Made by a program: the position numbers and the translations under genes
Assembly: GCA_946403295.1 (NCBI GenBank)
Contig: CAMIZL010000002.1
Location: 1-64,000 of the forward strand
DNA length: 64,000 nucleotides
Source of the DNA: an uncultured Clostridia bacterium
GTDB lineage: Bacteria > Bacillota > Clostridia > Lachnospirales > Lachnospiraceae
Reading direction: 5' to 3'
Notes under the pieces: generated by a model
Databases searched by the model: none
The model's input: only the letters and a program-made list of their open reading frames with translations
What the model was told of the DNA's origin: nothing
Shown: positions 15,620 to 24,280 of the stretch, piece after piece
Layout of the letters: each line of letters starts with the position of its first letter
Numbering within the stretch: the stretch's first letter is position 1

Positions 15620-17128
15620 TTAGAACGAAAACGTCCTCGGCGCGCCTGTAAAGGACGAAAACGTCGCCGTCGCTCCTTCGAAGCGGAGCACCTCTGTATT
15701 GTCGTCTTCCGCGCTGTACATCGCCTGAAGCTGGGGATATGCGTCAAGCATATGCTTCTTGGCCTCGAGACGGTCATCGCGCACGAGCTTACCGGAAACT
15801 CTGAGCCACTGTCCGTCGGCAAAAGCGCAGATCTCCGCATTGGGGTTCTTCTGAAGCTGCTTCGAAACATCCTTCTTCTTTCCGGTCTGGATGTAGAGAC
15901 CGCCGTCGAAAATGTCCACCGTTCCGAATGGACGTACTCTGGGCTGATCGCCGTCAACCGTTGCGAGATAATAAACTCCGCACGCCTTTAAGAAATCATA
16001 AACTTCCTGCATAGTGTTCTCTCCTTCCTTTTTGGGCCTTTGTGGCATCTTTGCTTCAAACTCTTCGTCACTTGCTTTAAGCTCCCAGCGCTCCCGTGCC
16101 GCCGCTTCGCCTGCGGCAACCCTGATAACATCATAATATGCCTGCTTTGCTTCGCATCTGCCGCGGAAAAGCAGCGGATAACTCGTCTCACGTCTGAAGC
16201 CCGTGAGCCAGCTGTTCTCATCAAGCAGATTCCAGAACGTAACGCTCGTTATATCGGCTGCGCCGTCTTTTTTTGCGTCAAGCAGGATCTTAAAGAATTT
16301 CGCATATCGTTCTCCGAGTGCCTTCATCGACTCTTCGGAGGGATCGTTGTTGTGCATATCGAGCTCGGTGATCTGGATCTCAAGGCCGAGGGCGCCGTAC
16401 ATGCGGAGTGCTTCGTCATATACATTGGGATCGGGATGGTCCATCAGGAGATGCGACTGCATGCCCATTCCGTCGACAAGTCCTCGCTCTCTGAGCGGAT
16501 TAAGGATCTCGCTAATGATGAGATCGCGCTTCTGCGGGTCTGCCGTTTCATAATCGTTATAAAATAGCGAAACGCCGGGAGCCGCGTATTTGCGCGCAAA
16601 TTCAAATGCTTTCAGCACGAAATCGCGACCCACTCTCTTAAGCCACAGGGAGTTTCTCATGTCGCCCGCGTCGATCGCTTCGTTCACGACATCCCACGCA
16701 TATATGATCCCGGGGTAATTTTCCTGAACGAACGTCAGAACGCCCTTTATGTAATTCTCAAGTCTTGCCAGCATCACTTCCCTGCTCGCGAAAGGACGCG
16801 CCGGATCATATTCTTCATGGAAAAACCACTCCGGCGTCTGGTTATGCCATACGAGCGTATGTCCTCTCATGGCCATGCCGTTTTTCTTCGCAAATTCGAG
16901 ATAAGGAACGGCAGTATCAAAGTTCAAAGCGGGTGAGGTATTGTACTCGGCCCCGCGAGCCCTGTTTTTGACCGCATCGATCATATACATGGGTTTCATT
17001 TCGTTTTCGCACGTGAAACTGCCAAACTGCTCCGTAAGGAGCTTCATATGTGCCGGAGTATAAAGATTTCGTGCGCTTATGGCGGCACCCACCTTGAAAT
17101 ACGGTTCGTAAACCTGTTTAAGAGTCAT
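15620..17128 (-). CDS. GH10 endo-beta-1,4-xylanase fused in frame to a PPOX-like domain
   Basis: This protein has 502 residues from the ATG at 17128 (after AGAGGAG); no signal peptide, so it is intracellular like some Butyrivibrio xylanases. Residues 1-345 form a GH10 barrel: HTLVWHNQTPEWF, DVVNEAID with acid/base Glu150, NDYETADPQKRD, QITELDMH with nucleophile Glu255 and TFWNLLDENSWL. Residues 373-502 form a pyridoxamine-phosphate-oxidase-like split barrel (YYLATVDGDQPRVRPFG, TGKKKDVSKQLQKNPNAEIC, ATFSSFTGAPRTF), normally a separate flavin-binding protein. The join (KASDEEFEAKMPQRPKKEGENT) has no stop. An AAGGAAGGAG ribosome site lies eight bases before the internal ATG (16012), so the second domain may also be made alone. 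I know of no established reason for this pairing. Confidence 0.9.
   Translation of the reverse strand: MTLKQVYEPYFKVGAAISARNLYTPAHMKLLTEQFGSFTCENEMKPMYMIDAVKNRARGAEYNTSPALNFDTAVPYLEFAKKNGMAMRGHTLVWHNQTPEWFFHEEYDPARPFASREVMLARLENYIKGVLTFVQENYPGIIYAWDVVNEAIDAGDMRNSLWLKRVGRDFVLKAFEFARKYAAPGVSLFYNDYETADPQKRDLIISEILNPLRERGLVDGMGMQSHLLMDHPDPNVYDEALRMYGALGLEIQITELDMHNNDPSEESMKALGERYAKFFKILLDAKKDGAADITSVTFWNLLDENSWLTGFRRETSYPLLFRGRCEAKQAYYDVIRVAAGEAAARERWELKASDEEFEAKMPQRPKKEGENTMQEVYDFLKACGVYYLATVDGDQPRVRPFGTVDIFDGGLYIQTGKKKDVSKQLQKNPNAEICAFADGQWLRVSGKLVRDDRLEAKKHMLDAYPQLQAMYSAEDDNTEVLRFEGATATFSSFTGAPRTFSF
16021..16030 (-). promoter_or_regulatory. Internal ribosome binding site before the PPOX-like domain
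   Basis: Read on the minus strand, AAGGAAGGAG lies inside the xylanase-PPOX reading frame with eight bases to the ATG at 16012-16010. It is as strong as the true gene starts around it and could give a separate 130-residue PPOX-like protein (15620-16012). Confidence 0.7.
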
Positions 17129-17269
17129 GCTTTTTCTCCTCTTTTGATTCGGGAAAAGCCCGAATCTGTATCCTCGCAATATGCCCTGCATCTGTAATTT
17201 TATCATCTCGGCGTATATATGTGAATACAAAACATAAGGTTAAATATAAAATTCAAATTCATCTTTTGC

Positions 17270-17307
17270 GTAACAACTTGTTACCTATTTATAAAATGTG
17301 ATATAAT
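17270..17307 (+). promoter_or_regulatory. Promoter of the second FecR gene with an overlapping palindrome
   Basis: TTGTTA (17278-17283), an 18-base spacer and a perfect TATAAT (17302-17307) form a good promoter. The palindrome GTAACA-act-TGTTAC (17270-17284) covers the -35 box and is a likely repressor operator. The leader to the ATG at 17369 is about 55 nt. Confidence 0.65.
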
Positions 17308-17368
17308 AAAAAATGACTTTGGGAGTATGGGTTTTATGTTTTAAGTATGATAGATCAGGGAGAAACAA

Positions 17369-20300
17369 ATGAACAAGAAAAGCTTAATCATCGGTGGTGG
17401 AGCGGTTGCGCTCGTTGCTGCTGTCGTCGCGCTCATTTTTATTTTCTTCGGCGGAGAGGATGCATATCGTTCCATAAAAGTCTTTGAAATAGACGGAACA
17501 TGTACCGTCGAGCGTGGAAACGATAATTTAAACGCATTTAAGGACATGACATTGTCGTCGGGCGATTCTTTGACGGTCGGCGATTCAAGTTACGCGCGTC
17601 TTAAACTCGATGATGACAAGTATGTTTATCTCGAGGCAAACACAAAGATAAATCTTACCGCTACCGGTACGGCCAATAACAGCAAGACCATGGTCTTTAT
17701 CGAGCGCGGTTCTATGATGACGGAGGTTAAGAAAAAGCTTTCCGCCACCTCAACTTATGATATCGTTACCCCCAACACCACCATGTCGATCCGTGGTACA
17801 AAGACACTTACGGAAGTTGTCGAAGACGTTGTTACGGGCCACGTTCAGACAAGTAACGCCGTCCTCGAAGGACAGGTTAAGATAAAGGCAGTTAAGGTCA
17901 AAGCTGACGGAACCGTTGTTTCCGTTGAGAAAGACCTTGGTGCCGGCGAAGGAAATGCATTCTCGTCGACCGGAGAAGAACTCGTTTCTCAGGAAGAGAT
18001 GAAGTCGATCGCCGAAACGGGAGCATCTGTGAACGGTATATCAGTCGAGATCGTATCCGAAGAAGAGGCAGAGGTTGTATTTGATGTTGCAACATTCGAA
18101 GCTTCCTTCCTTGAGAACGTAAAGAACCTCCTTATCGCCGATGCAGAGGAAGCTGCGGGTGAGGAAGGTATTTCGCAGGAAGATATCGACGCCATCAATG
18201 CGCAGATGGACGAAGTGCTCAAGGCCTATGAGGAGATCCTTGAAGGATCGCAAAACGCAGTAAACGATGCTGCGGGAGTATACACACCTCCCGAACCGAC
18301 GCCCGAACCCACACCCGAAGTGACACCGGTTATCCCGGAAGAAAACAATAATGTTATAGCAGACGATACAAACAACTCACCTACAACAATCATCACCGGA
18401 GACGGAGACACGAACCTTGTAGGTCTTGAAGCTGACGAAGAAGCAGCGCGTCTTGCCGCAGAAGAGGAAGCACGTCTCGCTGCAGAAGAGGAAGCGGCTC
18501 GTATCGCTGCCGAAGAAGAGGCAGCACGCATCGCAGCCGAGGAAGAAGCAGCACGTCTCGCTGCCGAAGAGGAAGCGCGTCTTGCCGCAGAAGAAGCGGC
18601 ACGTCTTGCTGAGGAAGAAGCAGGAGAGGAAGACAAAGAGACAACACCTACTCCCGAGCCTACACCTTCCCCTGAGCCCACGCCCGAACCCGAACCTTCG
18701 GCAGAACCGACACCCGAGCCTACGCCTTCGGCTGAGCCCTCGCCTTCGGCAGAACCTTCGCCTTCGGCTGAGCCTTCGCCTTCCGCACAGCCCTCGCCTT
18801 CCGCAGAACCCTCGCCTTCGGCCTCACCGTCACCTACAGCTGAGCCCTCTGCGAGTCCTTCTCCCAGTGCTTCGCCGAGCACAAGCGAGCCCGTTGAGAT
18901 TACATTCGGATCGACCTCAAGAGATTTCAGCATGGAATATATCGGAAGCGATCAGCAGACTCACACTTCAACATGGACGGTTAACCTTTCCATTATCGAG
19001 CGTGCTTCCGGAAAGACCGTTGAGCCCTCTTCTCTTTCCGACAAATTTAACGAAAACGATCTGCTTCCCGGCGCAGGAGGAGACACAAATCCCTACATGG
19101 TTACCCTTACCATCGACGGTCAGCCCGTTTCCGATTATGAATTCACGGGCTGGTATACCTCTGCCGCTGCCGCACGCGACTTTGACAGCAACTACCTCAT
19201 TGAATCCGTTACGGCTCCGTGCAGCGTATTCCCCGGAATCAGACATATCGAACCCACGTATTCCGTAACGTTTATAAATACATATCCCGAAGCCGGTCAT
19301 ATCACGAATTTTGACGAGACAGACGACGGCTACGATTATGATTTCGATAACGACGGAAACCTCGTCGTTTCGGGTATCGAAAACGGTCATGATCTTTTAT
19401 TGCCCGAGATCAAGACCATAGCACAGACAAGGTCGAGCAATACGAACCTTCCCTTTATCGAAAGGCTGAACAGCACTGATGTAGACACCGAATTCTTCTG
19501 CTACAGTAATTCACCGTCGCTCGATATCGCAGACCTTTATTTCAATCCGGATCGTCCCACGGAACTTGAAAACGATGTCTGGATTGTTTATAACCCTATC
19601 CTCGGTTCGTTCGGTTCCGACACTCCTCAGGAGAAACTTACAATAACAAGCGAAACGGACGGACTTATCATCTATATGTACTTTACTTCTAAGGTAGAAG
19701 TACGTACGGCGGATTGTGAATATTACGAATCGGCTTACCAACAAAAGACTTTCAGCAATTATACGCAGATCTGCGCTTATCAGACCGACCCGAGGAGCGC
19801 TTCCGGACCGGTTGATCCCCTCCATCCGACCCGTGCGTCTGTTTTGTGGACAGCTGTTTCAGATACCGTGAACAATCTCATATACGTTCCGAACGGCGAT
19901 ACATATCAGGCATGGAAAATGAGCGTCAATACCGGCATTGCGCCTGTACGCTACATCTACAATACCGTTTACTGGGGTAAAGAACTCTATACCCCCGAAT
20001 TTTGGTGTGAAAGCGGTGAGGAACTTTATGACGAGGACGGATACAGGGGTGATCTGTTAAAGAATTATAAGGTTTCATCGACATCCCTTGTCACTCCGTA
20101 TTCGGGCAGAATGTGTTTTGCCGAGTCCGGAACCGTGAACAGCTTCCCGTTCAACGAAACAGGACGAAGCGGACATTTCATCTTCACGGAGCAGGCTGTT
20201 GACTGGATCAATCTTGACATGAACCATCCGGATCTTAATGCAACTTGCATCAAGGCCGATCCCTCCGATGATTTCTTCCCTATCGGAGAACATAATCCGT

Positions 20301-22273
20301 TTGTCATTAAGAAGGACGACGACCCTGCCGGTATATACAGACTTGCGGTCAGCCCCGCAGATCTCTATTCCGACTCCGCCGATTCTTACTTCGGATTGAC
20401 AATCACACCTGACGAAGAAGATAATCCTTATTATCCCGGTATCTACGTATATGTTCCCGATGATATCGTATATCCTTGGGGGAAAGTGGGTAATACAAGG
20501 ATCGCAAACACCACAAATCCTGCAACCGTCTATACTTCGGCCAACATCGGCGCGGACAATCTTGCATCCTACGCATATGTGGGAGTTGAGGGATATAAGC
20601 TTGTCGGATTCAGAACAGGCGGACAATATGCTATCAACAATGAGATCTGCGGAGAGCGTGAGATTGATCTGATCCTTCATCAATCCGGCATAGGAAACAG
20701 CAAAATTACAGCCTCCCCTTGCACTGCGGGTCAGTCAGGTACTACCGTAGCAAACAGACTCTCTCTCAACCCCATGTTATATACAAACGAGTCTGTCTTC
20801 AGAAATCTGCCCGAGCCGATAACGTTGACACCGGTTTTCGTCTCGACATCCGAGCCCGTTTTGAGTCTCGAATACATTGAAACTCTGCCGGGACTGAACG
20901 AAGGTCCGGTTGTCAGTCATACATCAAAAGAATTTTCAGATATCAAAAACCATTATTATCTTTCGGTGAAAGGTCTTGACTATGATTGGTACATAAACAA
21001 CAGTCTCGACCTCTGTTCGATCACGCTTAATTATGTTAACGGCTCAGCATCGGAAGGTCCCACCGATAGTTATTTTATCGATAAAGGATTCTATGATCTG
21101 ATCCGGTACGACAGTTACCTTGAAAAATGGCAGATATGTGATCCCAATTCAAGTCCGTACTACGATGTTACCGCTATACAATACGACGATAGCGGTTCTG
21201 TTCCCGAGCTGAAGATTCCTCTCGGGCAATTACATGTGTACAACTCGGGCACATCCGGGGGTGTCACGCTAAGCAGCCTGTTCTTTGCGCGCGGAATCGG
21301 GCAGGAAGAGAGTTCAACCGCTCTTCAGTATTCCGAATACAAACCCACCGACAAACATATTACGGTGGCAGACAAGGAGCATTACAAATACTCATGCTTT
21401 ATAGGTTACGACAGACTAAAAGGCGAAATGATGGTTAACCGTGTCTTTAAATCCACAGACAAGTTCTCTGTAGCAACTTCGGCCATAGGCAGTGACTCTA
21501 TGGGCAACGCCTCTGCCATCTCGCTCAACAACCCGGCAATCACCGGAGCGATCATGGATATGGCGGGACTCTCGGGTTACGGAAGAAATTATTACGGTGG
21601 AGACGTATACGCCTTTTTCACGGGCAATTCGTCCCCGTCAACTCCGTACTTTGGCAACGACAATCCTGTCTCAGTAACCACTCCCTACAGCATTGATCGA
21701 ACAACCGAATTCGGCGATGATCCGTCCACGATCCTCGAATACCTGGTCGGTACCGATTACGCCAACGGCGATTATGCAGGAATCTTCGCAATTAAGTGTT
21801 ATAACGCTGTCACAATATCGAATTATATGAGTGATGATGATGCCGATACCGCAGGAATCCCGGCTGCTTATGCACTTCCCGCAAATGTCGGTGTTCGCGG
21901 CTATATTGAAAACAACAAAATAAAAACGACATCTTCAAGTATTAACGGTATATATTCTGATGAAGATTTAACTCCTTCATCATACGATTACGGTTACTTT
22001 AATATCAAAGATCACGTTTCCGCCACCGTAGAAAATACCTTCAGGCTGGATCTTATGGACGGTAGCCAATTAAACGAGATATATGATGTTCCTGACGGTT
22101 ATATATTGATCAACGGCCAAACAGATGTACAAACGACGGGTGGGGGAGAAAATGCTTTCATTCCAATCATGGTTTATATCGGTGACAACACAACCGAGAG
22201 CATCAACTACAATGGATCGGACATAAACATTTATGAGCATAAAGCTGATGTCCGGTTCGGGTTCTTCAACTAA
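17369..22273 (+). CDS. Giant FecR-domain membrane-anchored surface protein (paralog 2)
   Basis: This 1634-residue protein has the same layout as the gene at 225-5105: N-terminal membrane helix (about 5-27), FecR domain (about 32-165; SIKVFEIDGTCTVERG, RLKLDDDKYVYLEAN, TPNTTMSIRGTKT), a conserved segment [12 protein letters not shown], a linker, then FTGWYTSAAAA and a roughly 950-residue extracellular region. The linker is unlike paralog 1: a charged helix of RLAAEEEA units (about 354-420) followed by Pro-Glu-Ser repeats such as PSAEPSPSAEP (about 424-509). The rigid or extended linker may place the C-terminal part beyond the cell wall. Function is unknown; FecR domains elsewhere take part in signal transfer. 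The ribosome site is AGGGAGA. Confidence 0.85.
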   Translation: MNKKSLIIGGGAVALVAAVVALIFIFFGGEDAYRSIKVFEIDGTCTVERGNDNLNAFKDMTLSSGDSLTVGDSSYARLKLDDDKYVYLEANTKINLTATGTANNSKTMVFIERGSMMTEVKKKLSATSTYDIVTPNTTMSIRGTKTLTEVVEDVVTGHVQTSNAVLEGQVKIKAVKVKADGTVVSVEKDLGAGEGNAFSSTGEELVSQEEMKSIAETGASVNGISVEIVSEEEAEVVFDVATFEASFLENVKNLLIADAEEAAGEEGISQEDIDAINAQMDEVLKAYEEILEGSQNAVNDAAGVYTPPEPTPEPTPEVTPVIPEENNNVIADDTNNSPTTIITGDGDTNLVGLEADEEAARLAAEEEARLAAEEEAARIAAEEEAARIAAEEEAARLAAEEEARLAAEEAARLAEEEAGEEDKETTPTPEPTPSPEPTPEPEPSAEPTPEPTPSAEPSPSAEPSPSAEPSPSAQPSPSAEPSPSASPSPTAEPSASPSPSASPSTSEPVEITFGSTSRDFSMEYIGSDQQTHTSTWTVNLSIIERASGKTVEPSSLSDKFNENDLLPGAGGDTNPYMVTLTIDGQPVSDYEFTGWYTSAAAARDFDSNYLIESVTAPCSVFPGIRHIEPTYSVTFINTYPEAGHITNFDETDDGYDYDFDNDGNLVVSGIENGHDLLLPEIKTIAQTRSSNTNLPFIERLNSTDVDTEFFCYSNSPSLDIADLYFNPDRPTELENDVWIVYNPILGSFGSDTPQEKLTITSETDGLIIYMYFTSKVEVRTADCEYYESAYQQKTFSNYTQICAYQTDPRSASGPVDPLHPTRASVLWTAVSDTVNNLIYVPNGDTYQAWKMSVNTGIAPVRYIYNTVYWGKELYTPEFWCESGEELYDEDGYRGDLLKNYKVSSTSLVTPYSGRMCFAESGTVNSFPFNETGRSGHFIFTEQAVDWINLDMNHPDLNATCIKADPSDDFFPIGEHNPFVIKKDDDPAGIYRLAVSPADLYSDSADSYFGLTITPDEEDNPYYPGIYVYVPDDIVYPWGKVGNTRIANTTNPATVYTSANIGADNLASYAYVGVEGYKLVGFRTGGQYAINNEICGEREIDLILHQSGIGNSKITASPCTAGQSGTTVANRLSLNPMLYTNESVFRNLPEPITLTPVFVSTSEPVLSLEYIETLPGLNEGPVVSHTSKEFSDIKNHYYLSVKGLDYDWYINNSLDLCSITLNYVNGSASEGPTDSYFIDKGFYDLIRYDSYLEKWQICDPNSSPYYDVTAIQYDDSGSVPELKIPLGQLHVYNSGTSGGVTLSSLFFARGIGQEESSTALQYSEYKPTDKHITVADKEHYKYSCFIGYDRLKGEMMVNRVFKSTDKFSVATSAIGSDSMGNASAISLNNPAITGAIMDMAGLSGYGRNYYGGDVYAFFTGNSSPSTPYFGNDNPVSVTTPYSIDRTTEFGDDPSTILEYLVGTDYANGDYAGIFAIKCYNAVTISNYMSDDDADTAGIPAAYALPANVGVRGYIENNKIKTTSSSINGIYSDEDLTPSSYDYGYFNIKDHVSATVENTFRLDLMDGSQLNEIYDVPDGYILINGQTDVQTTGGGENAFIPIMVYIGDNTTESINYNGSDINIYEHKADVRFGFFN
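18430..18895 (+). repeat. Linker repeats of FecR-2 (EEAARLA coiled coil, then PSAEPSP)
   Basis: Imperfect 24- to 27-base units encode Ala-Glu-Arg-Leu helices up to about 18630. Then 15- to 18-base units encode Pro-Ser-Ala-Glu-Pro runs up to about 18895. Third-position changes between units suggest older expansion than in the 42-bp repeats at 11801. Confidence 0.9.
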
Positions 22274-22280
22274 AAAATAA

Positions 22281-22324
22281 CTCCGTCTGTTAAGGCCGAA
22301 AACTTTCGATCTTAACAGACGGAG
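22281..22324. terminator. Strong hairpin between FecR-2 and the tRNA gene
   Basis: A perfect 14-base stem (CTCCGTCTGTTAAG with CTTAACAGACGGAG) encloses 16 bases. The plus strand lacks a U-run after the stem. On the minus strand it is followed by TTATTTTTT, so it may mainly stop transcription coming from the right. Confidence 0.7.
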
Positions 22325-22331
22325 GGAAGTA

Positions 22332-22360
22332 TTGAATTTATCGTTTTAATGCTATATAAT
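22332..22360 (+). promoter_or_regulatory. Promoter of the tRNA-Gly gene
   Basis: TTGAAT (22332-22337), exactly 17 bases, then TATAAT (22355-22360), ending 12 bases before the tRNA 5' end. Confidence 0.8.
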
Positions 22361-22372
22361 CATTAAAGATGT

Positions 22373-22443
22373 GCGCCATTAGTTCATCGGTAGAATACGA
22401 CCTTCCCAAGGTTGAGAGGTGGGTTCGATTCCCATATGGCGCT
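22373..22443 (+). tRNA. tRNA-Gly, anticodon CCC
   Basis: A complete cloverleaf can be drawn. The acceptor arms GCGCCAT and ATGGCGC pair fully. The anticodon stem CGACC/GGTTG carries the loop TTCCCAA (anticodon CCC), and the T arm is GTGGG-TTCGATT-CCCAT. The discriminator base is T. CCA is not encoded, and a T-rich tract follows directly and may end transcription. Confidence 0.93.
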
Positions 22444-22448
22444 CTTTT

Positions 22449-22976
22449 TTATGCCCAGGGATCGGCTGATTTAGCGGTCTTTATGCCCGGGAGCAGACCC
22501 GATTCCTCCCAGAGGAACCATTCACCCGTAGAAGGCTTTGTACGGAGTGTCACATACCGGGGTGTATCCGCTCCGCCCGAAACAACAAACACCTTAAGAT
22601 ATCCCTCGCCGAACTGGTCGCGGCTGTAGGGATTTTCGTAAAGCTTGATCGTTAAAGGCATTGAAGGAGTATAACTGTTATCGGGAGTAGCGCCCTCAAA
22701 ATACGACATCATAAGATATTCGCTTTGGGGAGTACCCTTCGGGAAACGGTCTTTGATGAACTGCTTATCATATTCGGAGAGCTCCCTCGGTCCGCGCAGA
22801 TATTTGATCATCTCAAGCGCCGCATCGGGATCCTTGTGATAAACACCGTAAGCGAGAACGGCGAGTGCCACCACTCCGTACGGATTCTTCAGAGATGCGA
22901 TGTCTCCGGGGAGCGCCTTCATCTCTTCGAGATTGTTCGGAATTTTGTCAAAACTGAGAGTTGCCTTCAAATCCAT
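22449..22976 (-). CDS. DUF6935-like protein
   Basis: This 175-residue protein contains LKNPYGVVALAVLA, DPDAALEMIKYLRGPRELSEYD, YFEGATPDNSYTPS, YLKVFVVSGGADTPRYVTL and a terminal WFLWEE...SADPWA. The pattern matches a widespread small Clostridia family known to me as DUF6935, with no assigned function. There is no signal peptide or membrane segment. The start follows CAGGAGGAA. It lies downstream of the ComEC-like gene on the same strand, but a 148-base low-complexity gap separates them. Confidence 0.7.
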   Translation of the reverse strand: MDLKATLSFDKIPNNLEEMKALPGDIASLKNPYGVVALAVLAYGVYHKDPDAALEMIKYLRGPRELSEYDKQFIKDRFPKGTPQSEYLMMSYFEGATPDNSYTPSMPLTIKLYENPYSRDQFGEGYLKVFVVSGGADTPRYVTLRTKPSTGEWFLWEESGLLPGIKTAKSADPWA

Positions 22977-23046
22977 GATTTGTTCCTCCTGTCTTGTTTT
23001 ATTTGTTGTTTTATTTGTTGTTTTTTCCCGCTGTCTTCTTTCTGTT

Positions 23047-23100
23047 GTTCCGTTGTTTTTCGTCGTTTTGTTCCGTTGTTTTTCGTCGTTTTGTTCCGTT
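23047..23100. repeat. 23-bp tandem repeats in a T-rich intergenic spacer
   Basis: The unit gttccgttgtttttcgtcgttt starts at 23047, 23070 and (partly) 23093. It is preceded by a related shorter run attgttgtttt-like sequence. The spacer has no gene; one frame across it encodes an unlikely Lys-Thr-Asn-rich peptide. Confidence 0.85.
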
Positions 23101-23123
23101 TGTTTTTTTGCTGTCTTGTTTTC

Positions 23124-24104
23124 TCACCCCGCAAGCGCATCGGTTCCGTAATCGGTTTCGGGTTTCTCGCCCTGCTGCCAGGACTGCGCAGGTTCCCTGT
23201 TCCAGACAATGTTGCTGCCGTCGCTGTAGCAGACAACGGTACCTTGATCGTCCGTACGGTAAAGCTGTGCTCCGAGCCTTCTGAGGGTTCGCAGTACAGG
23301 CGCGTGGGGATGACCGTAATCGTTGTTCTTTGCGCACGAGATCACCGCGAAGCGGGGATTGGCTGCTTCGAGGAATTGTCTTATCGACGACTTCTTGCTG
23401 CCGTGGTGACTTACTTTGAGCACGTCGACATGTACGTCCATGCCGGCGGCAAGCATCTCCTTCTCCGACTCCTCCTGCGCGTCACCCGTGAAAAGGAACG
23501 AGTCGCTTCCGTGGTCGATGCGGAGGACTATCGAGAAATCGTTGCTTTCTTCATAATCGTTACGGGCCGGTGCAAACACTGTGATCGTCGCGTCGCCGAA
23601 CGTATATGTGTCGCCGACTTTCGCCACAACGACCTCTCCCGCTTTATCAAAAGACTTCATCACATCTCTGTATGATTTTGTGTCGCGCTCCTGATCGGGG
23701 ACGATGAGCGTTTCGACCTCATAGGCGTTTAATACCTCGTCAATCCCGCCCACATGATCGGAGTCGTAATGCGATCCGACCACATATTTAAGTTTCGTGA
23801 CGCCGTGTCCGTCAAGATATCTTTTCAGGTAATCAACGGATTCGTTGCTTCCGGCATCGATGAGCATTGATTCGTCACCGCATATGAGAAGCGCCGCGTC
23901 GCCCTGCCCGACGTCAAGAAAATGAACCTCAAGTGTTTTATATATCCCCTCAACGCCCGAAGCCGCCGAAGTGCCCTTTTCTGTCGACCTGTCAGACGGC
24001 AGGGACAAAAATATCGCAAGACCCAGAAGACAGACCGCGAGCACGATAAGAACGGCGCAAAGCACCTTCTTCTTCTCGCGCAGCTTTTCGATCGTTTCTT
24101 CCAT
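23124..24104 (-). CDS. ComEC/Rec2-like metallo-beta-lactamase-fold hydrolase, membrane-anchored
   Basis: This 326-residue protein has one N-terminal membrane helix (about 14-36). The rest is a metallo-beta-lactamase fold matching the C-terminal domain of ComEC: VHFLDVGQGDAALL, SHYDSDHVGGIDEVL (metal ligands HxDxDH), LFTGDAQEESEKEML and KVSHHGSKKSS, with a final NNDYGHPHAPVL. Stand-alone proteins like this are secreted or membrane-bound phosphodiesterase candidates; a role in DNA or nucleotide breakdown at the surface is possible. It lacks the ComEC channel domain. The start at 24104 follows a GGGGGAG ribosome site. Confidence 0.85.
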   Translation of the reverse strand: MEETIEKLREKKKVLCAVLIVLAVCLLGLAIFLSLPSDRSTEKGTSAASGVEGIYKTLEVHFLDVGQGDAALLICGDESMLIDAGSNESVDYLKRYLDGHGVTKLKYVVGSHYDSDHVGGIDEVLNAYEVETLIVPDQERDTKSYRDVMKSFDKAGEVVVAKVGDTYTFGDATITVFAPARNDYEESNDFSIVLRIDHGSDSFLFTGDAQEESEKEMLAAGMDVHVDVLKVSHHGSKKSSIRQFLEAANPRFAVISCAKNNDYGHPHAPVLRTLRRLGAQLYRTDDQGTVVCYSDGSNIVWNREPAQSWQQGEKPETDYGTDALAG

Positions 24105-24197
24105 GTCCGTTTGCTCCCCCTTTTATATCACCGGTAACCCGGGCAATCCGTCGTTTGACACATCTTTTAATGTTTATGCTTCCTGTCCCATATTACC

Positions 24198-24280
24198 CCT
24201 CTCATGACACGGCGGATAGGCCTTGCTGTCGTTTAACGCCTCTCATGACATCGGCGGATAGGCCTTGCTGTCGTTTAACG
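24198..24280. repeat. 41/42-bp tandem duplication of the glf gene end
   Basis: Copy 1 (24198-24238) and copy 2 (24239-24280) are identical except for one inserted base and start cctctcatgaca. Copy 2 holds the stop and last 12 codons of glf; copy 1 lies in the downstream spacer. Confidence 0.95.

Noticed and set aside
15620-16012. Annotating the PPOX-like domain only as a separate gene
   Set aside because: There is no stop codon between it and the xylanase frame, so I annotate the fusion and note the internal start as an alternative.
22967-23236. Lys/Thr/Asn-rich minus-strand ORF
   Set aside because: It overlaps the end of the ComEC-like gene in another frame and consists mostly of the translated 23-bp spacer repeats.
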